Numbered from the stretch's first letter, positions 15,391 through 23,597 are shown. The stretch: 64,000 nt of DNA from Bacteroidetes bacterium UBA2475 (GCA_002342065.1 DDPF01000003.1:186001-250000), one strand, 5' to 3'. Notes: generated from the sequence alone by a model not told the origin. Program-made: numbers and translations.

Positions 15391-17160
15391 ATGAAAAAGA
15401 ACTTTTTTCTATTCTTAATGCTATCGCTATGTATTAACATTTCTGCTCAAACAATTGATGTGAAATGGAGTGAACAATTTACTTATGATAATAAACAAGA
15501 TGGTTTTTTTGACGAGTTTATTGGCAGTAACAGCAACTATATTTATGGTAAGTTTAGTAACCTGGCTTTAATGCCAAAAAAACAAGACAAAAAAATTAAG
15601 CTGGTCGCGTTTGATAAAACTACTATGAAAAAGGTTGGCGACGCTGAACTAAAAGGTTATGGCAACTCTACTGATAAACAAGATTATAAATACTATAAAA
15701 CAATTACTTTAGATAATTTGATCTATGTATTCTGGACAAAAACAGAAAAAGAAGTTGTTGAGCTTTATGTTCAATCTTTTGATCTTAAACTAAAAAAAGT
15801 AAACAACATTAAAAAAATATATGAACTAAATAAAGGTTCTAAAGGTAATGGAGTAGATAAATTAATAATTCTTTATAATAAAGACCTTAATAATAAGATC
15901 TTAATAGCTAAAGAATTTGGCACTACTAAAGACAATGAGAGCTTAAGAGTTGAATATAAATTATTAAATCCTGATTTTTCATTCATCACTGCAAAGCAGG
16001 TAACATTGCCAATTACGGTTACTAAAAAACGTAGGGGTCTTTTCGCGGGATCTACTTCATTTGACGATAACCTTTGCACCTATGAATTAGGCAATGATGG
16101 GAATCTATATATTCAGGAAATGGTTAGAGCTTCTGCGGAAGAAAAAAAATCATTAAAAAAAGGCGAGGCCTCTGTTTACCCCCATCTAATGCAAGTGCAA
16201 ATGGAGAGTGGAACTATACAAGATTACAAAGTAAAATTTGCTCAAAAAAATACATTTAATTTTTCTTCTTTAGTTACAAAAAATGGCATTAAACTTTATG
16301 GCTTTTTTAGTGATCTTGCCAAAGACGAAAAAGGATATGATACACATGGAACTTTTTTTATAAGTCTGGATAGCAAAAGCTTTAAAGTGAATGAAACCAA
16401 ATTTTCTTATTTTGATAAAGCATTTTTGGATCAACTTTACGCAGCAGATAAAGAAAATCAAAAAAAGGGGAAAGGAATCTTTAAAAGTGATAAAGCCAAG
16501 GCATCTGATGAAGAAAGTATCGATGACAATTACGTGATCGAAAAAGTAATTGAGGATGGGAGCGATATTTTATTATTCTGCTCTATCATGAGAAACTGGT
16601 CAAGAACAGTTTGTACAAGCAATGGTAATGGTGGCACAACTTGTAATACCTACTACTATTGTACAAAAAGTAATGTTACAACCTTCAAATTAAACAATAG
16701 CGGCGAGATCCTTTGGGCAAAAAACCTTGATCGTTCGATCACTTATAGCAGATGGAATGTTTATGACCTTAATGTAATGAAAAGCAACTCAAGCTATTAT
16801 GTTGTTTATGGCTCATCTTACCAAATGAATGCTCAAAAGAAAAACAGGCGTAGCAGTAAATCCGGCAAACAATTAACTGATAGGTTGGAGTATGCCGTGT
16901 TTTCGGGACAAACCGGGGATTTTAAAAAGGCGGAATACCAGATAAATTCTGTTAACGCCAAAAAAGCAGATAAAAAATTTGTAAGTGCAGATAACATTGA
17001 AGTATTTGATAATAAAATGTATACTGATTGTGTACGTACAAAAATAAAACCTATTACATATTTATCATGCTTATGTCCACCGGTATTTTATTTCCTTTTC
17101 TTATCAGGAAATTCCCGAAAAGGTACTGGTTATATTGGCTCTATAGCGCCTTTAAAGTAA
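15391..17160 (+). CDS. Large secreted protein of unknown function
   Basis: A 589-residue exported protein with signal peptide MKKNFFLFLMLSLCINISAQ. The body is beta-rich with recurring strand-turn patterns (IYGKFSNLALMPKK, LIYVFWTKTEK, GIKLYGFFSDLAKDEKGYD), compatible with a beta-propeller, but no known repeat signature was identified. A cysteine cluster occurs around residues 406-428 (TVCTSNGNG, TTCNTYYYC), and a second near the C-terminus (YLSCLCPPVFYF). The last part is hydrophobic, so the end may be membrane-associated. It converges with the minus-strand gene at 17141 and overlaps it by 20 bp. Confidence 0.65.
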   Translation: MKKNFFLFLMLSLCINISAQTIDVKWSEQFTYDNKQDGFFDEFIGSNSNYIYGKFSNLALMPKKQDKKIKLVAFDKTTMKKVGDAELKGYGNSTDKQDYKYYKTITLDNLIYVFWTKTEKEVVELYVQSFDLKLKKVNNIKKIYELNKGSKGNGVDKLIILYNKDLNNKILIAKEFGTTKDNESLRVEYKLLNPDFSFITAKQVTLPITVTKKRRGLFAGSTSFDDNLCTYELGNDGNLYIQEMVRASAEEKKSLKKGEASVYPHLMQVQMESGTIQDYKVKFAQKNTFNFSSLVTKNGIKLYGFFSDLAKDEKGYDTHGTFFISLDSKSFKVNETKFSYFDKAFLDQLYAADKENQKKGKGIFKSDKAKASDEESIDDNYVIEKVIEDGSDILLFCSIMRNWSRTVCTSNGNGGTTCNTYYYCTKSNVTTFKLNNSGEILWAKNLDRSITYSRWNVYDLNVMKSNSSYYVVYGSSYQMNAQKKNRRSSKSGKQLTDRLEYAVFSGQTGDFKKAEYQINSVNAKKADKKFVSADNIEVFDNKMYTDCVRTKIKPITYLSCLCPPVFYFLFLSGNSRKGTGYIGSIAPLK

Positions 17161-17965
17161 TAGGGTATTTATTCAACACATTTTTTAATTTAAGCTCACA
17201 ATTATTTGTGAGCTTATTTTTTTTCTTAGTCTCTGCTTTGTAAAAAGCCTGTTCGGTTAGTTTTATGTTACCGGTATAAAATTTAAGCCCCACGCCTGTA
17301 CTCCATAAAACGGCATTTATATACAGGCCATATTCTACCAATTTTATTATACCATACACTGAACCTGCTGTTAATGCTAACGAAAGTAAGCCCTTAAGTA
17401 TATAACCGTTCATAACAGTACCCGAACCGGGTATAATAGCAGAAGATATTAAATAAAAATTTAGGTGTTTTCGGTTATAGTTTACAATATCATAAAAACA
17501 ATTTAAGCAGTTAAATAATGTATCAAAAGCCGACAAGTATTTTATTCTTTTATTTACATCACTTGTATCGGTATATTTATTTACAAGTATTGAAAGCAGA
17601 TTAAAGGCTATCGAAGTGTCTGTTTTTAAATTACTGTATTCAGCTAAATAATATCTTGCATTATCGGTTTCGTAGTTTAAATAAGATATTGTAACGGCGT
17701 TCCATAAAAAATTAGTTTTTATTTCTTTGTCATACAAATAATTTAAATTTACACGCTTTACTTCATTAAAAACTTCTTTTTGTGTTATGTTTTTTGTTAA
17801 GTAAAGATCTATTTTTTTTATCAGTATTTTTTGTTTTAGAGAATCGTTGTTACTTTTATAATAAGCATATTCATAAAACAATAAACTATCGTTTAGTGTA
17901 TTTTGAGACAAAAGAAACAGTCCTTTGCCAAAGAATAATATACTAATTATAAAAATTCGTAGCAT
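17141..17965 (-). CDS. Exported TPR-like/membrane protein P2 (cassette copy 2)
   Basis: A 274-residue protein of unknown function, paralogous to the gene at 9018-9905. A signal peptide ends at FLLSQ. A helical region follows (LLFYEYAYYKSNNDSLKQ, NARYYLAEYSNLK), then the IIPGSGTVMNGYILKG motif at the same position as FFPGSGQWYAKSYGEG in copy 1, two hydrophobic segments and a basic tail. Its start overlaps the upstream P1 gene by 23 bp. Its C-terminal codons contain the terminator hairpin of the convergent gene on the other strand (17191-17224), which fixes the sequence of the tail. Confidence 0.72.
   Translation of the reverse strand: MLRIFIISILFFGKGLFLLSQNTLNDSLLFYEYAYYKSNNDSLKQKILIKKIDLYLTKNITQKEVFNEVKRVNLNYLYDKEIKTNFLWNAVTISYLNYETDNARYYLAEYSNLKTDTSIAFNLLSILVNKYTDTSDVNKRIKYLSAFDTLFNCLNCFYDIVNYNRKHLNFYLISSAIIPGSGTVMNGYILKGLLSLALTAGSVYGIIKLVEYGLYINAVLWSTGVGLKFYTGNIKLTEQAFYKAETKKKNKLTNNCELKLKNVLNKYPITLKAL
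17191..17224 (+). terminator. Intrinsic terminator inside the opposing coding region
   Basis: A perfect 10-bp inverted repeat TAAGCTCACA / TGTGAGCTTA with loop ATTATT, followed by eight T. It lies 31 bp after the stop of the plus-strand gene ending at 17160 but within the last codons of the minus-strand gene 17141-17965. Confidence 0.82.
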
Positions 17966-18701
17966 CGGTAATAAATTGTTTTTTCCGTTCTTTCCTCAGA
18001 TCGATCACGGCTCTGTAACTTCCATAAATATTTGATAAATAAAAAACTGTAAAGGCACCTGCGTTTATAATGCTTAGCGGATGTTTGATGCCTAATTTCC
18101 GCGTGCTCTCAATGGTTTGGGCAGCATAAGCAGCATTTAAAAGAAATGTCAAAAAAAATGTTTTTGTTTTTCCGGCATACAATTTTCCTGAACCTGGAAG
18201 TATGGCAGAAAAAAATGCTGCCGCTATCGGTTTTTTATTATAAACACGTTTGTATTTTAAATAAGACCGTTGCAACTCGAAAGGAAAAGTTTCCTTTGTA
18301 TATAAATTTGGATCTACTGACGCTTTATAAATAATATTCAAATCGCTTTTTTCGCCTATAGGAAATGAATTCAAAATAGCAAACCATGTACTGGTGTTCC
18401 TTTGATCAGCAGCCGTTAAAAAATGTATAGATGCCTGCTTCTGAAATGATGTATCAGCATTGCACAGGGAGCCGCTTAAAGCATAATTATTTATTAAAAA
18501 AGCGCCTCGCTCATATTTTGCGGCAAACTTTGCTTTAAAATAATAAACAGAATCTGAAATTGGTTTTAATGAGTTTAAATAGCTTTCATGTTCTTTTATA
18601 AGATCGTTTGCCGCAAGATGATCAATAAATTTAGTATCAATTTGGGCAAAAGAATAAGTAATGCAGAAAAATAAAATAAAACTATTTAATCTCTTTCTCA
18701 A
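17943..18701 (-). CDS. Exported TPR-like/membrane protein P1 (cassette copy 2)
   Basis: A 252-residue protein, paralogous to the gene at 8207-9067. A signal peptide ends at YSFAQ. The middle is helical with scattered Tyr/Ala pairs. The C-terminal hydrophobic domain starts SAILPGSGKLYAGKTKTF and continues NAAYAAQTIES and FYLSNIYGSYRA, aligning with SAVIPGLGKFYAGKKGAG, NGALAAMTFES and FYVGNIFGSVFS of copy 1. It overlaps the YidD-like gene by 20 bp and the P2 gene by 23 bp, so gene order and coupling are the same as in copy 1. The function is unknown. Confidence 0.75.
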   Translation of the reverse strand: MRKRLNSFILFFCITYSFAQIDTKFIDHLAANDLIKEHESYLNSLKPISDSVYYFKAKFAAKYERGAFLINNYALSGSLCNADTSFQKQASIHFLTAADQRNTSTWFAILNSFPIGEKSDLNIIYKASVDPNLYTKETFPFELQRSYLKYKRVYNKKPIAAAFFSAILPGSGKLYAGKTKTFFLTFLLNAAYAAQTIESTRKLGIKHPLSIINAGAFTVFYLSNIYGSYRAVIDLRKERKKQFITDATNFYN

Positions 18702-19116
18702 AATGATTGATTATTTTTCCATCATTGTTTATAAAGACCGGGGGGTGCTCATATATTGCCGTGGGAGCACATTCTGACAATTGATTAAAACCTTTTAATG
18801 TGCCAATAAAAAAGCCCGAAGTTTGAATTGAAAGTTTGGTAAATTCTGAACAACTTACTTCGTAATTACAACTTGCCTGTATCTGTTCAGAAAATATATT
18901 TTGATATACAAATAACATTCCCTCACCTAAATAATTTAATGGATTTAAATAAGCACTCTTTTTTTTAAAAGAAAGCCATTTCCTTTTTTCAGGTTTATTT
19001 ATACTTGCCTTATCAAAAGAGACTTGTAGCATTTTTTCACTGATATTATTCTTTCCATCCTGACTAAATGAATCTGACGCATATAGAATCAATAAGAATA
19101 AAATAAAACAGCGCAT
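18682..19116 (-). CDS. Exported YidD-like protein (cassette copy 2)
   Basis: A 144-residue protein with an ATG start at 19116; a TTG 21 bp upstream would only lengthen the signal peptide. The signal peptide ends at SFSQ. The YidD-like domain is at about residues 57-117: LNPLNYLGEGMLFVYQ, then SCNYEVSCSEFTKLSIQ (Cys83, Cys89) and SECAP (Cys116). It keeps three of the four cysteines seen in copy 1 but has lost the arginine of the RLTRC segment and the KG turn, so it has diverged further from canonical YidD. It is first in the cassette and overlaps the next gene by 20 bp. The assignment rests partly on its similarity to copy 1. Confidence 0.7.
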   Translation of the reverse strand: MRCFILFLLILYASDSFSQDGKNNISEKMLQVSFDKASINKPEKRKWLSFKKKSAYLNPLNYLGEGMLFVYQNIFSEQIQASCNYEVSCSEFTKLSIQTSGFFIGTLKGFNQLSECAPTAIYEHPPVFINNDGKIINHFEKEIK

Positions 19117-19164
19117 GAAACAAAAATTGTTAAGCAAAGTTAGAAGAATAAATTATAAAAGATC

Positions 19165-19932
19165 TTATTTTCTCTTAATTTCAGAGATCTCAACCTTTAA
19201 ACCTTTAAGCATATTCATAATGCTGTCCAGGTTAAGTTCATCATTTTGATACTGGTTCATATTAATGCAGCAGGTGTATTCCCAAATTTCTAAAATATCG
19301 CTTGCTTTTACTTTAAAAGGTGCGTATAATTTATTATCAGAATGTAATTCGTAAGCAGCTTCTTTTTTGTTAAAGCTCATAATACGTTTGTAAGACAGGC
19401 CGTCTTCTTTAGTAACAATAATATAAGTTTGACCGAATTTAACTTCTTCAAAACGTTCTAAATATTTTGCAATAACAAAAGAGCCTTCTCTTATAGGAGG
19501 CATACTATCGCCTTTAATAGGAAAAGCACGGTGCTTGCCCGATGGTAAAAAAGGCAATTTCATTTGCGGCAATTTTTCAATATAATCCGGATCGGCATAA
19601 CCACGCGTATAACCGGCAGATGCTTTTAACGGAATTAATTCCACCATATCATTACCATCACTATCTAATAAAATAGGAAATAAGATACGGTTCTTACCAA
19701 TTTTCATCAAACCATCCAGGTTGGTCTTTTTAAGATCGCCCCTTACTAATGCATCTATGGCTATATGAAAGTATTCCGACAAACGGATCAACAATTCAAT
19801 AGGAGGTTCGTTGCGCGCCTCTTCGTAACCGCCAATACGTGAACGGGTAACTTTTAGATCGTCGGCCAATTGCTCTTGTGACAAGCCTTTTAGCTGGCGT
19901 AAAAAACGGATGTTAGATGATATTTTGCTCAT
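19165..19932 (-). CDS. XRE-family repressor with S24/LexA-like peptidase domain
   Basis: A 255-residue repressor. The helix-turn-helix is at residues 6-60 (LSQEQLADDLKVTRSRIGGYE). The C-terminal S24 domain is complete: a probable self-cleavage dipeptide Ala106-Gly107 (LKASAGYTRGY), nucleophile Ser143 (KGDSMPP) and general base Lys182 (YKRI). Such proteins are cleaved when bound to RecA filaments, relieving repression under DNA damage; whether this one responds so is inference. Two matching 13-bp dyads lie immediately upstream, one between the promoter boxes and one at the transcription start region, so autorepression is likely. No phage genes flank it. The last 30 residues extend beyond the S24 fold. 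Confidence 0.88.
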   Translation of the reverse strand: MSKISSNIRFLRQLKGLSQEQLADDLKVTRSRIGGYEEARNEPPIELLIRLSEYFHIAIDALVRGDLKKTNLDGLMKIGKNRILFPILLDSDGNDMVELIPLKASAGYTRGYADPDYIEKLPQMKLPFLPSGKHRAFPIKGDSMPPIREGSFVIAKYLERFEEVKFGQTYIIVTKEDGLSYKRIMSFNKKEAAYELHSDNKLYAPFKVKASDILEIWEYTCCINMNQYQNDELNLDSIMNMLKGLKVEISEIKRK

Positions 19933-19934
19933 TG

Positions 19935-19947
19935 CTATAAATTATAG
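19935..19947 (-). promoter_or_regulatory. Operator-like dyad O2 before the repressor gene
   Basis: CTATAAATTATAG is a near-perfect palindrome beginning 3 bp upstream of the repressor start codon. It differs in one base from the dyad at 19958-19970, and their centres are 23 bp apart (about two helical turns). It covers the expected transcription start. This is the layout of an autorepressor site. Confidence 0.55.
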
Positions 19948-19949
19948 TT

Positions 19950-19981
19950 TAAAATTACTATTAATTATAGTTATTTGCAAA
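19950..19981 (-). promoter_or_regulatory. Putative promoter of the XRE/S24 repressor gene
   Basis: On the minus strand, TTTG (19981-19978) and TAATTTTA (19957-19950) are separated by 20 bases, close to the Bacteroidota -33/-7 arrangement. Dyad O1 fills the spacer and dyad O2 follows the -7 box. Confidence 0.45.
19958..19970 (-). promoter_or_regulatory. Operator-like dyad O1 in the promoter spacer
   Basis: CTATTAATTATAG, flanked by A and T to give arms ACTAT/ATAGT. It is the twin of the dyad at 19935-19947 and lies between the -33 and -7 boxes, where a bound repressor would block RNA polymerase. Confidence 0.55.
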
Positions 19982-20074
19982 TCTTTTTTAAAACAATTTA
20001 AAGTTCAAAATTTAGAAAATTCAAAGAGTGGTGCGCCGTCTAGTTTCCTGCTGTCTTTGCTCCTACATCCATTG

Positions 20075-20761
20075 TTATTCCTGCAAAAATCCTTTAACGA
20101 CTACTACAAATACAGAAGTATCAACACTTTCAATCGGGTGTTTGGTATTTGGAAGCATATACATATTAGCGTTAGGCAGGGTTTTATAAACATTTACAGT
20201 TTCTTCTAAAGTTACCATTTGGTCTTTATCGCCCAAACCGATCAAGGTTTTATTCTGGATAGTTTTTAATGTTTCGGCATTTAAATAATTATTCCCACTA
20301 ATGTTCCACATCATTTGTGCAGTTTTTGCCAAAAGATCTTGCCAACTACTACCATGTTTTTTTTCTAAAGAAGCTGCAAAAGCAGGAACTTTTTCAAGTA
20401 TAACTTTTGGATCCAACATCCGCGTTTCTTTTTCTACTACTTCTTTGTTCCAGTTAAATTTTGTTGCAAGCGTAATTATCTTATGAATGCTTCCTGCAGA
20501 TATTGAAGCTAAATACAAAGCCACATAGCCACCCATGCTATAACCAATAACAGAAGGCTTAATAAGTTTATTGTGCAAAATAAAATTTTCAAGTTCAATA
20601 GAAAATTGATGGATGCCAAAATCAGATTCAAACTCCATACCGCCATGACCGGAAAAAGAAAAGGCGTGAACATCAAAACCATTATTGATCAAAGCCAGTT
20701 TTAAACTTTCCAGATCGTTTTTTGAACCTAGTGCACCATGACAAAGAATTATAGTTTGCAT
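20075..20761 (-). CDS. Alpha/beta-hydrolase
   Basis: A 228-residue cytoplasmic alpha/beta-hydrolase. The oxyanion strand is IILCHGALGS (4-13), the nucleophile elbow GYSMGG holds Ser75, the acid is in GLGDKDQMV and the catalytic His is in NTKHPIE near the C-terminus. The cap between about residues 100 and 150 is helical. Size and motifs fit carboxylesterases or C-C hydrolases; the substrate is not predictable. It follows the small protein at 20766 by 4 bp on the same strand, so the two are probably cotranscribed. Confidence 0.85.
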   Translation of the reverse strand: MQTIILCHGALGSKNDLESLKLALINNGFDVHAFSFSGHGGMEFESDFGIHQFSIELENFILHNKLIKPSVIGYSMGGYVALYLASISAGSIHKIITLATKFNWNKEVVEKETRMLDPKVILEKVPAFAASLEKKHGSSWQDLLAKTAQMMWNISGNNYLNAETLKTIQNKTLIGLGDKDQMVTLEETVNVYKTLPNANMYMLPNTKHPIESVDTSVFVVVVKGFLQE

Positions 20762-20765
20762 GCGC

Positions 20766-21155
20766 TCAATTTTTTAAAGAGAATAACCGTTTTACGGCGT
20801 CCACCTCGTTGGTAAAAATTTTAGTAGGTTTGGCTGGCTTATTGAATTTAAGATAAAAATTTGCCAATATTTTGTGCGAAAGGCTTTTAACTACAATTGC
20901 ATCTGCAAGGGTATACCTCAACCCTTCTTCACTCGACGAAAAATCAATAGCGCTACGATCAAACTGTGCAAACTCATCAGCCACCATTAATACAAGGCAC
21001 TGATCTCCATTAGAAAGAGTGCAAATAGCATCGGTAATTTTTTGTGATTCGCTTAAAGCAATAACATGATCAGAAAAAAGTTCTATACGCACAAGTTTAG
21101 ATTCAAATAACTGAACTTTAGCATAGTTTAATTTTATTTCGTCAATCAATTTCAC
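20766..21155 (-). CDS. Small SpoIIAA/STAS-like hypothetical protein
   Basis: A 129-residue cytoplasmic protein. Alternating strands and helices (KVQLFESKLVRIEL, CLVLMVADEFAQF, LADAIVVKSLSHKILANFYL) resemble the small STAS/SpoIIAA-like fold found in many Bacteroidota proteins of unknown role. No catalytic motif is visible. It lies 22 bp after the OmpA/PD40 gene and 4 bp before the hydrolase gene, so it may belong to a three-gene unit read right to left. The fold assignment is by pattern only. Confidence 0.65.
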   Translation of the reverse strand: MKLIDEIKLNYAKVQLFESKLVRIELFSDHVIALSESQKITDAICTLSNGDQCLVLMVADEFAQFDRSAIDFSSSEEGLRYTLADAIVVKSLSHKILANFYLKFNKPAKPTKIFTNEVDAVKRLFSLKN

Positions 21156-21177
21156 TGCGACAAATTATGAGAAATTT

Positions 21178-23292
21178 TTAGCTACTTACTATCACAAATT
21201 CTATACGGCGATTCAATGCCTGGTGCGCCTCGGTTTTATCGGTATAAATTGGTTTCGAGAAACCAAAGCCTTTGGCTGTGATCCTTTTTTCGCTAATACC
21301 TTTGGAGATCAAATATTTTTTCACTGCCTCTGCTCTACCGGTTGAAAGATCGTGATTGTATTTCTCGCCCGAACTGTTAATGCTTGTGTGGCCGGAAATT
21401 TCAATTTTCATTTCAGGATGTTCTACCAACAGGTCATGAAGTTTATCTAACTCAGGAAAAGATTCAGGTAATATCCTGTGTTCATCCGACACAAAAAATA
21501 AATTATGTAACACCACACTTTGTCCGGTTTTTACAGGGCTAAGGTACAGGTCAATATTCTCTTCTTTATAAGTATCTAAAACTGTAGCATCTGTATTAGC
21601 ATTCACCGAAATAAATCCTTCGTGCTGTGCATTAAAACAATATTTTCTTCCTTTAGGCAATGCTATTGTAAAAGCACCCGTCTCAATATTTGAAGTGGCT
21701 TTACCTAATACTTTTTTTGACCCTAACTCGTAATAAGTAACAACAGCTTGCATTGGTTTTTTTGTATCGCTGTTATGTACTACACCATGAACTAAGATAA
21801 CGGGATCGGGTTTTACGCTTTCAGGTTGTTGTATCTTAAATATATCTGCCTTCTCGTTTTGTTTTGCTTCTGATACCATGTAAGCATATTTACCTGAAGC
21901 CGGCATGGTATAATATACATCCCAGGCTTTAGTATTTATCTTTGGGCCTAAATTTTTTGGCTCCGACCAATGCTTCCAGGTATCATCCAGCCTCTTGCTC
22001 ATAAATATATCATTACTGCCATAACCTGGATGTCCTGCCGAAGAAAAATACATCGTTTTATTATCTGAAGCTAAAAAAACGCCTGTCTCATTTGAATATG
22101 TGTTGACAATAGCTCCCAAATTCTCCGGCTCACTCCAACTACTGTCTGAAAGTAAGTGAGAAAAATAAAGATCTTTGTCCCCATGGGTATCGTCTCTTTC
22201 AATACATAATAAAATTGTTTTCCCATCAGGAGATAAACAGGCTTCATTATAATCGTTATTATTATAAAAATTCTTGATCTTCATTTCTTTTGGATACGAC
22301 CAGCCGGTTTTTGTCTTGTGCGAATACGAAATTCCTTTGGTCATATCTTTACCATCACCGCCGTGATAGACGTTACCAATAACCAATGAATTATTATCGT
22401 GGCTAACTGAAATAACAAAATTATTACCTTTGTTATTAAGTGGAGGACCTATATTCTTTAATTTAGTCCAGGTCTCATCTTTATTTAACTGACTCACCCA
22501 AATATCATAATCATCTTCGCCAGCGGTGTTTTCTTTACAAAAAGTGCGGGTAATAAATAATGTTTTTTCATCGGCACTAATTACCGGGCAAATTTCCGCT
22601 GCAGTAGAATTAATATTTGCTCCTAGATGAATTTTCTCGCCAAAAGAATTGTAATTATCCACTAATCGTATAGGCTTCTTTTTTTGATACATATAAACAT
22701 AATCTGCTTCTACTTTCATTACCCCGCCAATATGAAACCCAACATACTCTGCATTATATTTTGGAACAGGTAAAGAAGCTACCTCTACACCATTTATAAA
22801 ATAATGCAGATTATTACCTTTACGCGCAATAGCTAATTTATTGTATTTATTATGTCCTTTAATAATTCTATCCGATTCCTTCCAGGCAATATCATCTTTA
22901 TAAATACCTTTAGTGTAATGAAAAACAGAAAAATAACCATTAGGACTTATACAAAACGTATTTGAGTTATTTACATCTTTATAATTGTAACTAATACCAT
23001 AGCCTTGATTTTCAACCCCGCTTAACTGGCACATAGATACTTCAACCTCATAATCTAAATGAGGATCAAAATTCATGCTGTTAGTTTGATTCCAGGCTTC
23101 GTCTTTACCGGCATGTTGTAAAATAAATTTACCCTTTACCGTCCCAGAGGTAAATCCCTTTTCGTTATACGATTTCCAGAACGGATCGTTTGGCTCAAAA
23201 TCGCATTTGTATACAAGATCGGCTGTAGTGTATTGCGCTATACCTGTTTGCAGGCTCGCAAAAAAACTGAGTAGTATAATTATATGTTTCAT
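21178..23292 (-). CDS. OmpA-family protein with LamG-like and PD40 propeller domains
   Basis: A 704-residue exported protein. The order is: signal peptide (to GIAQ, 19), a concanavalin-like domain (about 25-205; GTVKGKFILQHAG, YFINGVEVASLP), PD40 propeller repeats (about 225-480; CPVISADEKTLFITR, ACLSPDGKTILLC, GVFLASDNKTMYFSS), a carboxypeptidase-like regulatory domain (about 495-580) and an OmpA-like peptidoglycan-binding domain (about 590-704; ISGHTSINSSGEKYNHDLS, NRRIEFVIV). The last three domains match PorE of the type IX secretion system, but the TPR part and lipobox of PorE are missing. It anchors to peptidoglycan from the periplasm. A shorter paralogue is at 30846-32351. Confidence 0.85.
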   Translation of the reverse strand: MKHIIILLSFFASLQTGIAQYTTADLVYKCDFEPNDPFWKSYNEKGFTSGTVKGKFILQHAGKDEAWNQTNSMNFDPHLDYEVEVSMCQLSGVENQGYGISYNYKDVNNSNTFCISPNGYFSVFHYTKGIYKDDIAWKESDRIIKGHNKYNKLAIARKGNNLHYFINGVEVASLPVPKYNAEYVGFHIGGVMKVEADYVYMYQKKKPIRLVDNYNSFGEKIHLGANINSTAAEICPVISADEKTLFITRTFCKENTAGEDDYDIWVSQLNKDETWTKLKNIGPPLNNKGNNFVISVSHDNNSLVIGNVYHGGDGKDMTKGISYSHKTKTGWSYPKEMKIKNFYNNNDYNEACLSPDGKTILLCIERDDTHGDKDLYFSHLLSDSSWSEPENLGAIVNTYSNETGVFLASDNKTMYFSSAGHPGYGSNDIFMSKRLDDTWKHWSEPKNLGPKINTKAWDVYYTMPASGKYAYMVSEAKQNEKADIFKIQQPESVKPDPVILVHGVVHNSDTKKPMQAVVTYYELGSKKVLGKATSNIETGAFTIALPKGRKYCFNAQHEGFISVNANTDATVLDTYKEENIDLYLSPVKTGQSVVLHNLFFVSDEHRILPESFPELDKLHDLLVEHPEMKIEISGHTSINSSGEKYNHDLSTGRAEAVKKYLISKGISEKRITAKGFGFSKPIYTDKTEAHQALNRRIEFVIVSS

Positions 23293-23381
23293 TTTCGATT
23301 TGAAGATACTAAATTGTATCTAATCGCAAAAAAACATATATTATTTAGACAGATGAAGGCTTTTAGGCTAAATTAGTTGGT

Positions 23382-23440
23382 CTTTTTTGCTGCGCAAGAA
23401 ATTGGCTTTTTTTGTTTTCGCGCTCTGCAAAAGCGAGCTT
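23382..23440. repeat. Hairpin-rich direct repeat, copy 1
   Basis: About 59 bp, repeated with few changes at 23496-23554. Each copy has an AT-rich hairpin (TTTTTTGC TGC GCAAGAAA here) followed by the identical block GGCTTTTTTTGTTTTCGCGC and CTCTGCAAAAGCGAGCTT. It lies downstream of tRNA-Pro on the minus strand. Confidence 0.8.
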
Positions 23441-23445
23441 ATTGA

Positions 23446-23469
23446 CCAGATTAGCTAGCGCTGATCTGG
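23446..23469. repeat. Hairpin between the two direct repeats
   Basis: A near-perfect inverted repeat, CCAGATTAGC and GCTGATCTGG around a TAGC loop; the single mismatch would be a G-U pair in RNA. It has no following T run, so it is not a typical terminator. Confidence 0.6.
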
Positions 23470-23495
23470 GTATAGAGGCGTTGCAAATAAAAAGC

Positions 23496-23554
23496 CTTTT
23501 TTGCTTTGCAAAAAACTGGCTTTTTTTGTTTTCGCGCTCTGCAAAAGCGAGCTT
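23496..23554. repeat. Hairpin-rich direct repeat, copy 2
   Basis: Second copy of the 59-bp repeat. Its first hairpin is perfect (TTTTTTGC TTT GCAAAAAA). Changes between the copies mostly fall in the loop or preserve G-U pairing. It ends 17 bp before the tRNA-Pro terminator. Confidence 0.8.
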
Positions 23555-23570
23555 TTGCTCCACTTGAAAA

Positions 23571-23597
23571 CAAAAAAAGCCTTTCACTCCGTGAAAG
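23571..23597 (-). terminator. Intrinsic terminator of tRNA-Pro
   Basis: Read on the minus strand, CTTTCAC-GGA-GTGAAAG forms a 7-bp hairpin followed by GGC and seven T. It starts 13 bases after the 3' end of the tRNA. Confidence 0.82.

Noticed and set aside
19165..19932. Prophage repressor
   Set aside because: The XRE/S24 architecture suits a phage repressor, but no integrase, structural or lysis genes occur on either side, so a chromosomal stress regulator is more likely.
23363..23587. A 74-codon open frame on the minus strand with repeated KLAFAERENKKSQF blocks
   Set aside because: It is produced by the two copies of the hairpin-rich DNA repeat and runs into the tRNA-Pro terminator. The protein repeat simply mirrors the DNA repeat; no start context or family supports it.
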